From the NCBI GenBank assembly GCA_026391235.1, contig JAPLDV010000532.1, positions 1-32,713 on the forward strand: a DNA stretch of 32,713 nt, written 5' to 3'. Of this stretch, positions 8,531 through 16,841 are shown one piece after another. The notes beneath the pieces are model-generated. The model had not been told where the DNA came from, ran no database searches, and saw only the letters and a list, made by a program, of their open reading frames with translations. Origin of the DNA: Bacteroidia bacterium. Lineage in GTDB: Bacteria > Bacteroidota > Bacteroidia > Bacteroidales > UBA12481. The position numbers and the translations under genes were made by a program. Numbering within the stretch: the first letter of the stretch is position 1; every line of letters starts with the position of its first letter.

Positions 8531-10453
8531 ATGAAAAGATCTACACTCCTGATTGGCACCCTCCTTCTTTCCTCCTGCCTCTTCGCGCAAACAGTTACTC
8601 AACCTGCCACTCCCGGCCTGAAGGGCAATGGCCAGGTATTCTATCTCGAGACATTCGGTTGGGAAAACCCGTCCGATTTGAAAGGATGGACGGCTCCCGC
8701 CGGGTTCTATATGGAAGATCCAACGGATAACGGTTACAACTGGCATTGGTGGGGCAACGACAGCCTGGTTGACTCCAAATATACCAGGGAACCTCCCATG
8801 CGTTCCACAACTGCCGAAAACGGCAATTTGTGCCTTTTCCTCTCGAGGTACAACGAATTTTTAACTGACTGGATAGACGTAAATAATTCGGTTGTGTTCC
8901 CTAAATTCGATTGTTCCGCACATGGAACGGTGGTTGTGAGTTATGAAACCTGCTTTATGTGCTATGAAGACAACAGTACCTGGAAAATGTTTATGGAAGT
9001 ATCAGTGGACGACTGGCTTCACTCAGCTCAATACGACGTGAGCTTCGGTGTCAACCACAAAGGCCGTCCTGAAAAAACCACTCCCGGGAAGCCGGTTATC
9101 TTTCAGGCCAATATTTCCGATGTGGCTGCAGGACAACCAAACGTCCAGATAAAATTCATATGGAAAGAAACCGGCGCATATTTTTGGCAAATTGATGACT
9201 TTAAGCTTTCTGAGGCCTGGGACAACGACCTCCAGATGAAATTTGCCCAAATGGAATGGAATGATGGGGATGATGTAACTAAGATGACTCCCCTTTTCAT
9301 GATACCAAAATCGCAGCTTGCCGGCAATTCCTTTACCAATTTCAAAGCCGCTGCAATAAACTTTGGCGAATATGATCAGGAAGACGTCTATTTCGAAGTG
9401 GATATCACCAAAAACAGCCAGAACATATTCCATAAAGAAGGAGCGAAAAAAAATATTTTCACTTTGGTAACCGATACAACCGAAATCACTGACCTATTTA
9501 CTCCGACTGAATTTGGTCATTATAAAGTTGTCTATAACTACAAGGCAAAGGATGCTGATAATACTCCGGAGAACAACACAAAAGAGGCCTATTTCAATGT
9601 TATGGACAGTGTGTTTTCTCATGCGGATGGTACCGCCGAAGAAGCGTGCAACTGGGGTATTGAGACCTACAACGAAAATAATTTGCCCATGCTTAACCAT
9701 GCAGTTGGCGTAAAGTATCACATTTTTAACGATTGTGAAGTTAACTCCATTTCCGCCTATATTTCCGGCGGGATAGCTGATGGCCTGACTGATTTCCGAT
9801 TCGCATTGTATTATGTTCAGGCAGATAGCGATCCAACATTACCTTTTGAGCTTCTTACGACTGACTATGTGGTGTACGACTCAACAATGATCGGGAAATG
9901 GGTCACTATGCAGCTGGGCAAGGACGGTGAATCAGAATTCCTTTCAGCAGGTGATCTGGTGTATGCAGCTGTAGAATACAACAACCAGCACACCGAATAC
10001 CTGATCCAGAGGTACGACAGTTTCAAGATTGGAGCCGACTATTCCTTCAAGGTTCTGGATCCGGTAAGTGTTGGTAAAGGAGATGCCGCTGGCTGGTCGA
10101 CCGGTGGCTTTATTTCGGAAAGAAACCTGATGATCCGCTTAAATCTCAACGAACATAACAATATTGTTGACGGCGTTGATCACTCAACCGCCATAAACGA
10201 GCTAGGCCAAAACTTCCCGAATCCTTACAGCCGGGCAACCAGCATCTCTTATAAATTGGCTGACCAATCGCCTGTGAGGCTGATTATCAGGGATATTACC
10301 GGCCGAATCATTCAGCACCGTTCTGAAGGTATTCAGGCCGCTGGCGTGCATACCATAAACCTGGATGCTGCCGGTCTTGATCCGGGAGTATATTTTTATA
10401 CCCTCAATGCCGGCAATTTCAAAGAAACCAAAAGAATGACAGTAAGCAAATAG
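8531..10453 (+). CDS. Secreted T9SS cargo protein, paralogue 1
   Basis: The 640-residue product begins with a signal peptide (cleavage before QTVTQ, residue 20). Residues 30-240 look like a jelly-roll, choice-of-anchor-J-like adhesion domain rich in Trp and Gly: ETFGWENPSDLKGWTAPAGF, NWHWWGNDSL, then YFWQIDDFKLSEAWDND. Middle residues 250-360 contain an FTNFKAAAINFGEYDQ beta-sandwich region, and 360-540 a second domain with ISAYISGG and a YDSTMIGKW segment. The final 86 residues are a T9SS sorting domain (LGQNFPNPYSRATSISYKL to the terminal K). It is the first of a tandem pair with the gene at 10559, sharing the whole architecture and long stretches of near identity. An adhesin or surface-binding role is likely; no enzymatic motif is visible. 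Confidence 0.85.
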   Translation: MKRSTLLIGTLLLSSCLFAQTVTQPATPGLKGNGQVFYLETFGWENPSDLKGWTAPAGFYMEDPTDNGYNWHWWGNDSLVDSKYTREPPMRSTTAENGNLCLFLSRYNEFLTDWIDVNNSVVFPKFDCSAHGTVVVSYETCFMCYEDNSTWKMFMEVSVDDWLHSAQYDVSFGVNHKGRPEKTTPGKPVIFQANISDVAAGQPNVQIKFIWKETGAYFWQIDDFKLSEAWDNDLQMKFAQMEWNDGDDVTKMTPLFMIPKSQLAGNSFTNFKAAAINFGEYDQEDVYFEVDITKNSQNIFHKEGAKKNIFTLVTDTTEITDLFTPTEFGHYKVVYNYKAKDADNTPENNTKEAYFNVMDSVFSHADGTAEEACNWGIETYNENNLPMLNHAVGVKYHIFNDCEVNSISAYISGGIADGLTDFRFALYYVQADSDPTLPFELLTTDYVVYDSTMIGKWVTMQLGKDGESEFLSAGDLVYAAVEYNNQHTEYLIQRYDSFKIGADYSFKVLDPVSVGKGDAAGWSTGGFISERNLMIRLNLNEHNNIVDGVDHSTAINELGQNFPNPYSRATSISYKLADQSPVRLIIRDITGRIIQHRSEGIQAAGVHTINLDAAGLDPGVYFYTLNAGNFKETKRMTVSK

Positions 10454-10477
10454 GATTTACATCCGGTTTCCCTTGAG

Positions 10478-10522
10478 AATAGAGTTGACAGCATAAAGAA
10501 AAGCTGTCAACTCTATTTTTTT
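10478..10522 (+). terminator. Intrinsic terminator after paralogue 1
   Basis: A perfect 15-bp stem (10478-10492 pairing with 10503-10517) with a 10-nt loop runs into a T-run at 10516-10522, starting 25 bp after the stop codon at 10453. It should separate transcription of the two paralogues. Confidence 0.9.
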
Positions 10523-10524
10523 GA

Positions 10525-10532
10525 TATATTTG
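10525..10532 (+). promoter_or_regulatory. Bacteroidota-type -7 box before paralogue 2
   Basis: TATATTTG matches the TAnnTTTG -7 consensus and lies 26 bp upstream of the ATG at 10559, directly after the terminator. No good -33 TTTG is visible at the usual spacing, so the call is tentative. Confidence 0.4.
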
Positions 10533-10558
10533 TTAGTGTTAAACAAACAATTATTCTC

Positions 10559-12484
10559 ATGAAAAAACTCTCTACACTTATTCTTTTTTTATGCCTTATT
10601 TCACAAGCATTTGCGCAGATTAACAAACCCGCAACCCACGCCTTGAAAGGAAACGGCCAGGTATTCTTTACAGAAACTTTCGGTTGGGAAAATCCGGCTG
10701 ATTTGAAAGGATGGACGGCTCCCGCAGGGTTTTATATGCTGGACCCGAATGATAATGGGTTTAATTGGCATTGGTGGGGCAACGATAGCCTGATTGCTGC
10801 TGCCCTCACCAAAGAACCACCCATGCGCTCCACAACCGCTGAAAATGGCAGTTTGTGTTTATTCCTTTCCAGATACAATGAATTTAACGTTGTTACACGG
10901 ATAGATCTGGATAATTCCGTTGTGTTTCCGGTCATCGACTGTTCTTCACATGGCACAGTAGTGGTAAGCTACGAAACCTGCTTTATGTGTTACAACGCAA
11001 ACATCACCTGGCAAATGCTGATGGAAGTCACGGTTGATAATTGGCTTCATGCAGCTACATACGACGTGAGCTTCGGTGTCAACCACAAAGGCCGTCCGGA
11101 AAAAACCACACCCGGGAAGCCGGTTATCTTTCAGGCCAACATTTCCGATGTTGCTGCAGGACAACCAAATGTTCAGATTAAATTTACCTGGCGGAAAACT
11201 AGTCTCTATTTTTGGCAAATTGATGACTTTAAACTCTCCGAAGCATGGGATAATGACCTTCAGATGAGATATGCCCAGATGGAATGGACCGATGGTGATG
11301 ATGTTTCAAAACGGACTCCTGCTTTTATGATGCCGAAATCACAGCTTGCCGGCAATTCATTTACTAATTTCAAATCGGCCGCACTCAACTTTGGTGAATA
11401 CGATCAAACCGACTCCTATTTCGGAGTGGATATTTCTAAAAACAATCAAAATGTTTTTCATGCAGAAGGGGCTAAAAAGAACCTGTACACCCTCATGACT
11501 GATACAACCCTGATCACCGATGCCTACACTCCAACCGAATTTGGACACTACAAAGTGGATTATTATTATAAATCAAATGAAACTGACAATACCCCTGAAA
11601 ATAACAAGAAATCAGCCTATTTCGATGTAACCGACAGCGTCTATTCTCATGCTGATAATTCTTCGGAGGAAGCTTTCGTCTGGGGTTTTGAATCTTATGG
11701 TGCCGTAGGGTATCCGAACCTGAACCTAAAGATGGGTGTGCAATATAAAATCTATGGGGATTGCGAGGCGACCTCTATATCCGCCTATATTGCCGGCGGA
11801 CGGGCTGATGGACTGATTGATTACCAGTATGGACTCTATTATGTGCCGGTAGGTGAGGAAGACAATACCCCTGTTGAACTTTTGGTAAGCGAATTTGTTG
11901 TATACGATTCAACAATGATCAACAAATGGATCACCCTCCCGCTCACAAAAGATGGTGAATCCGAATTCCTCAAAGCCGGTGATCTGGTTTATGTATGCGT
12001 TGGATATAACAATCAGCATACCGACTTAGACTCAAAACGCTATGAAAACCTAAAGATTGGTGCCGATCAATCTTTCAAGATTCTTGATCCGGTAAGCATT
12101 GCGATGGACTCAGCTCAAAACTGGGTTAAAGATAATAGTTACATCAATGAACGGATACTAATGATCCGCCTTAACATCAACGACCACTCAAATATCAATG
12201 ATGGAGTAGATTTAGCCCGCACGGTAGCTTCGGTTGGTCAAAACTATCCCAACCCGTTCAACCGGACTACCAGTATATCCTATGAACTCAATAACGAATC
12301 AGAGGTCAGTATTTCGGTTATGGACCTTACCGGCCGCATGGTTATGGACATTCGGAAAGGATTACAGCCAACAGGTAAACACATCATTCAGCTTGATGCT
12401 TCGGGCCTCGATGCCGGTATTTACTTATATACTTTGAAAGCAGGGAGCTTTACTGAAACGAAAAGAATGACCGTAGCGAAATAG
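10559..12484 (+). CDS. Secreted T9SS cargo protein, paralogue 2
   Basis: The 641-residue protein has the same layout as the upstream gene: a signal peptide ending near AFAQ (residue 20), an anchor-J-like Trp-rich domain (GWTAPAGFYMLDPNDNG, NWHWWGNDSL), a middle beta-sandwich, a second ISAYIAGG domain, and a T9SS sorting domain starting at VGQNYPNPFNRTTSISYEL. Identity with the first paralogue is very high in residues 30-300 and lower after about 360, so the second half is diverging faster. Separate transcription is likely given the terminator and -7 box in front. The stop codon is followed at once by a heptamer array. Substrate or partner is unknown. Confidence 0.85.
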   Translation: MKKLSTLILFLCLISQAFAQINKPATHALKGNGQVFFTETFGWENPADLKGWTAPAGFYMLDPNDNGFNWHWWGNDSLIAAALTKEPPMRSTTAENGSLCLFLSRYNEFNVVTRIDLDNSVVFPVIDCSSHGTVVVSYETCFMCYNANITWQMLMEVTVDNWLHAATYDVSFGVNHKGRPEKTTPGKPVIFQANISDVAAGQPNVQIKFTWRKTSLYFWQIDDFKLSEAWDNDLQMRYAQMEWTDGDDVSKRTPAFMMPKSQLAGNSFTNFKSAALNFGEYDQTDSYFGVDISKNNQNVFHAEGAKKNLYTLMTDTTLITDAYTPTEFGHYKVDYYYKSNETDNTPENNKKSAYFDVTDSVYSHADNSSEEAFVWGFESYGAVGYPNLNLKMGVQYKIYGDCEATSISAYIAGGRADGLIDYQYGLYYVPVGEEDNTPVELLVSEFVVYDSTMINKWITLPLTKDGESEFLKAGDLVYVCVGYNNQHTDLDSKRYENLKIGADQSFKILDPVSIAMDSAQNWVKDNSYINERILMIRLNINDHSNINDGVDLARTVASVGQNYPNPFNRTTSISYELNNESEVSISVMDLTGRMVMDIRKGLQPTGKHIIQLDASGLDAGIYLYTLKAGSFTETKRMTVAK

Positions 12485-12565
12485 GTATCGGGTATCGGGT
12501 ATCAGGTATCAGGTATCAGGTATCAGGTATCAGGGATCAGGTATCAGGGATCAGGTATCAGGGAT
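12484..12565. repeat. GGTATCA-type heptamer array, left arm
   Basis: At least eleven 7-bp words of the form GG(T/G)ATC(A/G), mainly GGTATCA and GGTATCG, run in unbroken register from the stop codon of the T9SS gene. The array is complementary to the one at 12668-12780, so the noncoding stretch 12485-12849 is a large inverted repeat built of short tandem units. Confidence 0.9.
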
Positions 12566-12580
12566 AGATTGTATAATATG

Positions 12581-12616
12581 AGGGGTTATGGTCTGATTTC
12601 AAGGATCATAACCCCT
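12581..12616 (+). terminator. Hairpin in the loop between heptamer arrays
   Basis: AGGGGTTATG (12581-12590) pairs perfectly with CATAACCCCT (12607-12616) around a 16-nt loop and is followed by a pyrimidine run. It may terminate transcription of paralogue 2, though the tail is C-rich rather than T-rich. Confidence 0.45.
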
Positions 12617-12667
12617 CTTCTTCCCCCCCCGAAACCTGTCACTCATCACTCATACTCATCACTTTTC

Positions 12668-12780
12668 CTGAAACCCGATACCCGATACCTGACACCCGAT
12701 ACCCGATACCCGACACCCGATACCTGACACCCGACACCTGATACCCGACACCTGATACCTGATACCCGACACCCGATACC
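12668..12780. repeat. CC(C/T)GA(T/C)A heptamer array, right arm
   Basis: About sixteen 7-bp words drawn from CCCGATA, CCTGATA, CCCGACA and CCTGACA run in register and complement the left arm at 12484-12565. It ends about 70 bp before the biotin carboxylase start. The AT-rich 12781-12849 that follows is the likely promoter region of the carboxylase operon. Confidence 0.9.
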
Positions 12781-12849
12781 TTGCATTAACATGCTTATAT
12801 ATCCAAAAACATATATATTTACCGCATTAACCTAACCGATTGATTGTAC

Positions 12850-14355
12850 ATGATTAGAAAAGTACTTGTCGCTAACCGCGGCGAGATCGCTTTGCGGGTT
12901 ATGCGTTCCTGCCGGGAGATGGAAATACTTACGGTTGCCGTGTTTTCGGCTGCCGACCGCACCTCGCAGCATGTTCGCTATGCCGACGAAGCCTACCCGA
13001 TCGGTCCTGCCCCTTCCAGTGAATCCTATCTCAATATGGAGAAAATTCTGGAGGTCGCTAAAAGATGCCAGGCTGATGCCATACATCCCGGATACGGATT
13101 CCTCTCTGAAAATGCTCAGTTTTCATCACGGTGCCGTGAGGAAGGAATTATCTTTATCGGACCTTCACCTGAAGTTATCAACACCATGGGCGACAAAATC
13201 ACTGCCCGCGAAACCATGGTTAAGTCGGGCGTTCCGGTTGTTCCCGGAACAAACGACAAGCTTGTCTCCGATGAGCAGGCAATTGAAGTAGTCCTTGCAA
13301 TAGGCCTTCCGGTTATGATCAAAGCCTCCGCAGGTGGCGGCGGTAAAGGAATGCGGTTGGTGAAGACTGAAAAGGAGATCCTGCCCTCCCTTCGTGCTGC
13401 CCGGTCGGAAGCTAAAGCCGCCTTCGGCAACGATACCGTTTATGTCGAGAAATTTGTCGAAAACCCGCATCATATTGAATTCCAGATACTGGCCGACCAG
13501 TATGGCCATGTGATCCATCTTTGTGAACGGGAGTGTTCGGTGCAACGACGACATCAGAAAATCGTTGAAGAAACCCCTTCGCCTCTTCTGACTCCGGAAA
13601 TCCGTGAACAAATGGGCCGTCATGCCGTTCAGGCTGCCAAATCAGTCAGGTACGAAGGAGCTGGTACCATAGAATTCCTGGTCGATAATAATCTGAAATA
13701 TTATTTTCTGGAGATGAATACCCGCCTGCAGGTTGAACATCCTATCACCGAGCGCGTGATCGGCGTCGACCTGGTGAAGGAACAGATCCTGATAGCTGCC
13801 GGCCAACACCTCAAAATCAAACAGTCGGATGTTGTACAAGGCGGACATGCCATTGAATGCCGTATTTACGCCGAAGATCCCGACAATAACTTCATGCCCA
13901 GTCCGGGCAAAATCCGCCATCTCACCGAACCTCTGGGATTAGGTGTCAGAGTCGATGGCTATGTGTATGAAGGTTATGAAATCCCGATATATTATGATCC
14001 GCTGATCTCTAAACTGATCGTTTGGGGCTCTAACCGTTACGAGGCAATCCAGGTGATGAAGCGTGCCCTGAATGAATACAAGATCACAGGAATTAAAACA
14101 TCGATTCCGTTTCTGGAGCGGATCATGGAAACCACTGATTTTATTCTCGGTCAATACGATACCGGATTTATTGAGAATAACCGCGATACACTTTTTAATT
14201 CAAAGGTTTGCAACCTGAGCTGCCAGGATGTTTCAATCATGGTTGCCTACGTGGACTATCTTAAAAGAAGGGAGAAACAACAGGCTGACACCACGACTTC
14301 TCCGGCAGAATCAGCATGGAAAACAGCCGGAAGAAGAAGGAACGTGAGGACGTAA
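12850..14355 (+). CDS. pccA: Acyl-CoA carboxylase biotin carboxylase subunit
   Basis: The enzyme carboxylates biotin on the carrier protein using ATP and bicarbonate. The N-terminus IRKVLVANRGEIALRVMRSCRE is the standard biotin carboxylase start, so the ATG at 12850 is preferred over a TTG two codons upstream. The ATP-grasp loop KASAGGGGKGMRLV lies near residue 165, the catalytic EMNTRLQVEHPITE near 287-300, and the C-terminal domain continues to about 470. The last 30 residues are not conserved, and the final RNVRT is encoded by a tandem 8-bp array that also supplies the stop. Together with the carrier and carboxyltransferase genes downstream it forms a three-subunit enzyme, most likely propionyl-CoA carboxylase (methylmalonyl-CoA route), though acetyl-CoA use is possible. 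Confidence 0.92.
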   Translation: MIRKVLVANRGEIALRVMRSCREMEILTVAVFSAADRTSQHVRYADEAYPIGPAPSSESYLNMEKILEVAKRCQADAIHPGYGFLSENAQFSSRCREEGIIFIGPSPEVINTMGDKITARETMVKSGVPVVPGTNDKLVSDEQAIEVVLAIGLPVMIKASAGGGGKGMRLVKTEKEILPSLRAARSEAKAAFGNDTVYVEKFVENPHHIEFQILADQYGHVIHLCERECSVQRRHQKIVEETPSPLLTPEIREQMGRHAVQAAKSVRYEGAGTIEFLVDNNLKYYFLEMNTRLQVEHPITERVIGVDLVKEQILIAAGQHLKIKQSDVVQGGHAIECRIYAEDPDNNFMPSPGKIRHLTEPLGLGVRVDGYVYEGYEIPIYYDPLISKLIVWGSNRYEAIQVMKRALNEYKITGIKTSIPFLERIMETTDFILGQYDTGFIENNRDTLFNSKVCNLSCQDVSIMVAYVDYLKRREKQQADTTTSPAESAWKTAGRRRNVRT

Positions 14356-14420
14356 GGACGTGAGGACGTGAGGAAGTTAATAACGTGAAGAACGTGAAGA
14401 ACGTAAAGAACGTAAAGAAG
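14344..14420. repeat. 8-bp then 9-bp tandem array overlapping the pccA stop
   Basis: Four 8-bp units (GTGAGGAC, GTAAGGAC, GTGAGGAC, GTGAGGAA) are followed by five 9-bp units (GTTAATAAC, GTGAAGAAC twice, GTAAAGAAC, GTAAAGAAG). The pccA stop codon TAA at 14353-14355 sits inside the second unit. Confidence 0.9.
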
Positions 14421-14442
14421 GTTGGATGGTTATGTGGATTAT

Positions 14443-14484
14443 GTAGGGGCGTCCTGCGGACGCCCGTGTCCTGCGGACGCCCGG
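14443..14484 (+). repeat. GTAG-headed REP-like hairpin plus partial second copy
   Basis: GTAG at 14443 is followed by a perfect 8-bp stem, GGGCGTCC/GGACGCCC (14447-14454 and 14458-14465), with loop TGC. The TCCTGCGGACGCCC half recurs at 14468-14482. A GTAG foot beside a GC-rich hairpin is the hallmark of REPs associated with RAYT transposases. The element lies within the carboxylase operon, between the biotin carboxylase and carrier genes. Confidence 0.7.
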
Positions 14485-14528
14485 TCACCGACAGACGATC
14501 GAATATTAAATGAAATGATTTATTAAAA

Positions 14529-15038
14529 ATGCAGATTGAATTACCCAAACAGGAGCGTACAGCGGAGGTTGAAATCCTCGAGCATGAAGGCAACCGGTAT
14601 GTTTTCAAAATTGATGATAAGGTTTTCGAGATCGACCTTATTGAGGTTTCAAAAGGGATCTATTCCCTGCTGAACGAAGGCCAATCATTCAATGTTGAGG
14701 CTATCCCGGCAAATAGCCCCACGAAATATACCGTAAATACATTCTTCCAATCGTTTGATCTGGAGATTATTGATGCTCAAACGAAATACCTCCGTAGCCG
14801 CAATCATGGACAAGCCGCTGACACCGGGAATCTAATCCGGGTACCCATGCCCGGAAAAGTTATGGAAGTTTTTGTTGAAGATGGCGATACTGTACAAGCC
14901 ACCCAAACACTGGTGATCGTTTCGGCCATGAAAATGGAAAGCGAATACAAAGCCGGTCGCGACGGCCAGGTAAAAAAAGTTATGGTTAAACCGGGGGATA
15001 CAGTTGACAGTGATCAGGTTATGATTGTTTTGGAATAA
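14529..15038 (+). CDS. Biotin carboxyl carrier protein of acyl-CoA carboxylase
   Basis: The 169-residue protein has a biotinyl domain in its last 70 residues. The biotin-accepting lysine is Lys135 in SAMKMES, preceded by [18 protein letters not shown] and followed by [17 protein letters not shown]. Residues 1-80 form the beta-rich N-terminal domain seen in carriers of propionyl-CoA and methylmalonyl-CoA carboxylase or decarboxylase complexes, and residues 82-100 form a linker. It carries carboxybiotin from the upstream carboxylase subunit to the downstream carboxyltransferase. The start is the ATG at 14529; the gene ends 10 bp before the carboxyltransferase start, which indicates co-transcription and probably coupled translation. 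Confidence 0.9.
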   Translation: MQIELPKQERTAEVEILEHEGNRYVFKIDDKVFEIDLIEVSKGIYSLLNEGQSFNVEAIPANSPTKYTVNTFFQSFDLEIIDAQTKYLRSRNHGQAADTGNLIRVPMPGKVMEVFVEDGDTVQATQTLVIVSAMKMESEYKAGRDGQVKKVMVKPGDTVDSDQVMIVLE

Positions 15039-15048
15039 AAGGAACACT

Positions 15049-16581
15049 ATGGCATTACAGGACAAATTTGATAAGCTCGAGAGGCAATTGAAAGCTGCCG
15101 AAATGGGCGGAGGCCAGGATCGTATTGATAAACAGCATCAGGCATGCAAGAAAACCGCACGCGAAAGAGTTCTTGCTTTACTCGATCCGGGATCATTCGT
15201 TGAAATGGATAAACTGGTAATGCACCAGAATCATGATTTCGGAATGGAGTGCAAAAAGATCCCTGGTGATGGTATGGTAACCGGCTACGGCAGGATTGAC
15301 GGCCGGCTGATGTATGTTTTTGCCCAGGATTTCACGGTTTTTGGTGGAACCATGAGCCGCTCGAATGCCGATAAGGTGGTGAAGGTCATGGATCTGGCCA
15401 TGAAAATGGGCGCACCTGTAATCGGCTTGAATGATTCAGGCGGAGCACGTATACAGGAAGGGGTGCAGAGTTTAGCAGGGTACGCTGATATTTTCTACCG
15501 TAACGTCAGGTCATCAGGTGTTATTCCACAGATTTCCGCTATCCTCGGACCCTGTGCCGGCGGCGCCGTATACTCTCCTGCACTTACCGATTTTATCCTG
15601 ATGGTGGAGGAATCCAGCTATATGTTTGTAACAGGGCCGGATGTCATTAAAACCGTCACCCACGAAGAGGTAACCAAGGAAGATCTGGGTGGCGCCATGA
15701 CCCACAACGCCAGAAGCGGTGTGGCTCATCTGATGGCATCAAATGATGAGCAAGCCATGATGATGCTCCGCGAGCTGATGTCGTACCTTCCCTTGAACAA
15801 TCTCGAAAATCCGCCATACCATATCCCGGGTGATCAGCCCGACCGGATTGACATTGCCCTCCAGACTTTAGTCCCGGATGATCCGAATAAACCGTATGAT
15901 ATGAAGGAAATCATCACCTCGGTGGCCGATGATCACACCTTTTTCGAAATACAGCCCTTCTATGCAAAAAACATGATTATCGGCTTTGCCCGCCTTAACG
16001 GACATCCGGTAGGCATTGTGGCTAACCAGCCCGCTCACCTGGCCGGCTGCCTCGATATCAGCTCATCGGTTAAAGCAGCCCGGTTTGTGCGCTTCTGCGA
16101 TGCGTTCAATATTCCGCTGATCACCCTGGTTGATGTTCCCGGATTCCTTCCCGGTACCGGTCAGGAACTCGGCGGAATCATCAAGCACGGAGCCAAACTG
16201 CTCTATGCATTCTCCGAAGCTACCGTGCCTAAGATTACCCTGATTACCCGTAAAGCTTACGGCGGCGCTTATGATGTGATGTCGAGCAAACACATTGGCG
16301 CCGATATAAACTATGCCTATCCGACCGCCGAAATCGCCGTAATGGGCTCCGATGGCGCAGTCAATATCCTCTACCGAAATCTGGATGATGAGGGCCGCGC
16401 ATCAGCTATCGCCGATTACAAGGAACGATTTGCAAATCCCTTCAGTGCAGCAGAATTAGGGTATATCGATGAGATCATATTCCCAAAAGATACCCGTATG
16501 AAACTTATTCAGGCATTGGATATGACCCGGAACAAAAACTATTCAAACCCAAGTAAAAAGCACGGCAATATCCCCCTGTAA
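15049..16581 (+). CDS. pccB: Acyl-CoA (propionyl-CoA) carboxylase carboxyltransferase subunit
   Basis: This 510-residue crotonase-fold protein matches the PccB/MmdA carboxyltransferase family, which transfers CO2 between biotin and an acyl-CoA. The N-half motif [18 protein letters not shown] and the oxyanion-type [16 protein letters not shown] lie near residues 138-185. The C-half repeats the pattern with [11 protein letters not shown] and [18 protein letters not shown], followed by [15 protein letters not shown]. The ATG at 15049 is favoured over the in-frame TTG at 15025: it has an AAAAGGA ribosome site 5 bp upstream and does not overlap the carrier gene. There is no membrane decarboxylase beta subunit in the window, which argues for an ATP-driven carboxylase rather than a sodium-pumping decarboxylase. 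The exact acyl-CoA is inferred. Confidence 0.93.
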   Translation: MALQDKFDKLERQLKAAEMGGGQDRIDKQHQACKKTARERVLALLDPGSFVEMDKLVMHQNHDFGMECKKIPGDGMVTGYGRIDGRLMYVFAQDFTVFGGTMSRSNADKVVKVMDLAMKMGAPVIGLNDSGGARIQEGVQSLAGYADIFYRNVRSSGVIPQISAILGPCAGGAVYSPALTDFILMVEESSYMFVTGPDVIKTVTHEEVTKEDLGGAMTHNARSGVAHLMASNDEQAMMMLRELMSYLPLNNLENPPYHIPGDQPDRIDIALQTLVPDDPNKPYDMKEIITSVADDHTFFEIQPFYAKNMIIGFARLNGHPVGIVANQPAHLAGCLDISSSVKAARFVRFCDAFNIPLITLVDVPGFLPGTGQELGGIIKHGAKLLYAFSEATVPKITLITRKAYGGAYDVMSSKHIGADINYAYPTAEIAVMGSDGAVNILYRNLDDEGRASAIADYKERFANPFSAAELGYIDEIIFPKDTRMKLIQALDMTRNKNYSNPSKKHGNIPL

Positions 16582-16585
16582 AATT

Positions 16586-16834
16586 TTGTATCATGATGGT
16601 GTCGATGGCACCACTGTTAATGGATTTCAGCCGTCACTGCTAACTTACACGGTTGTTCTGCCCTCCGGAACCAGCATAATCCCGACCATTACTGCAGAGG
16701 ATGGTATTACATTCAGAACTTATGAAATCACCATTAGATATCCTATGAGTGGAATTAATGACATTAATGATCAACTGAACCTCCGGATCATCTGTGGTTC
16801 AATGGTATCTTATCACACCCTCATCATCGACTAA
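16586..16834 (+). pseudogene. Decayed C-terminal fragment of a T9SS cargo protein
   Basis: This open stretch of about 82 codons starts four bases after the pccB stop and lacks a plausible start or signal sequence. Its first half (GTTVNGFQPSLLTYTVVLPSGT) looks like a cadherin-like beta-sandwich linker domain of large secreted Bacteroidota proteins. The next part (RTYEITIRYPMSGINDINDQLNLRI) is the usual lead-in to a T9SS sorting domain, but the YPNP motif and everything after are lost or scrambled, ending in SMVSYHTLIID. There also seems to be an internal deletion between PTITA and EDGIT. It is best read as a gene remnant, not a functional small protein. Confidence 0.65.
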
Positions 16835-16841
16835 CGATGGG

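Noticed and set aside
12844..12849. TTG start two codons upstream of the biotin carboxylase ATG
   Set aside because: The family N-terminus begins at IRKVLVANRGE directly after the ATG at 12850.
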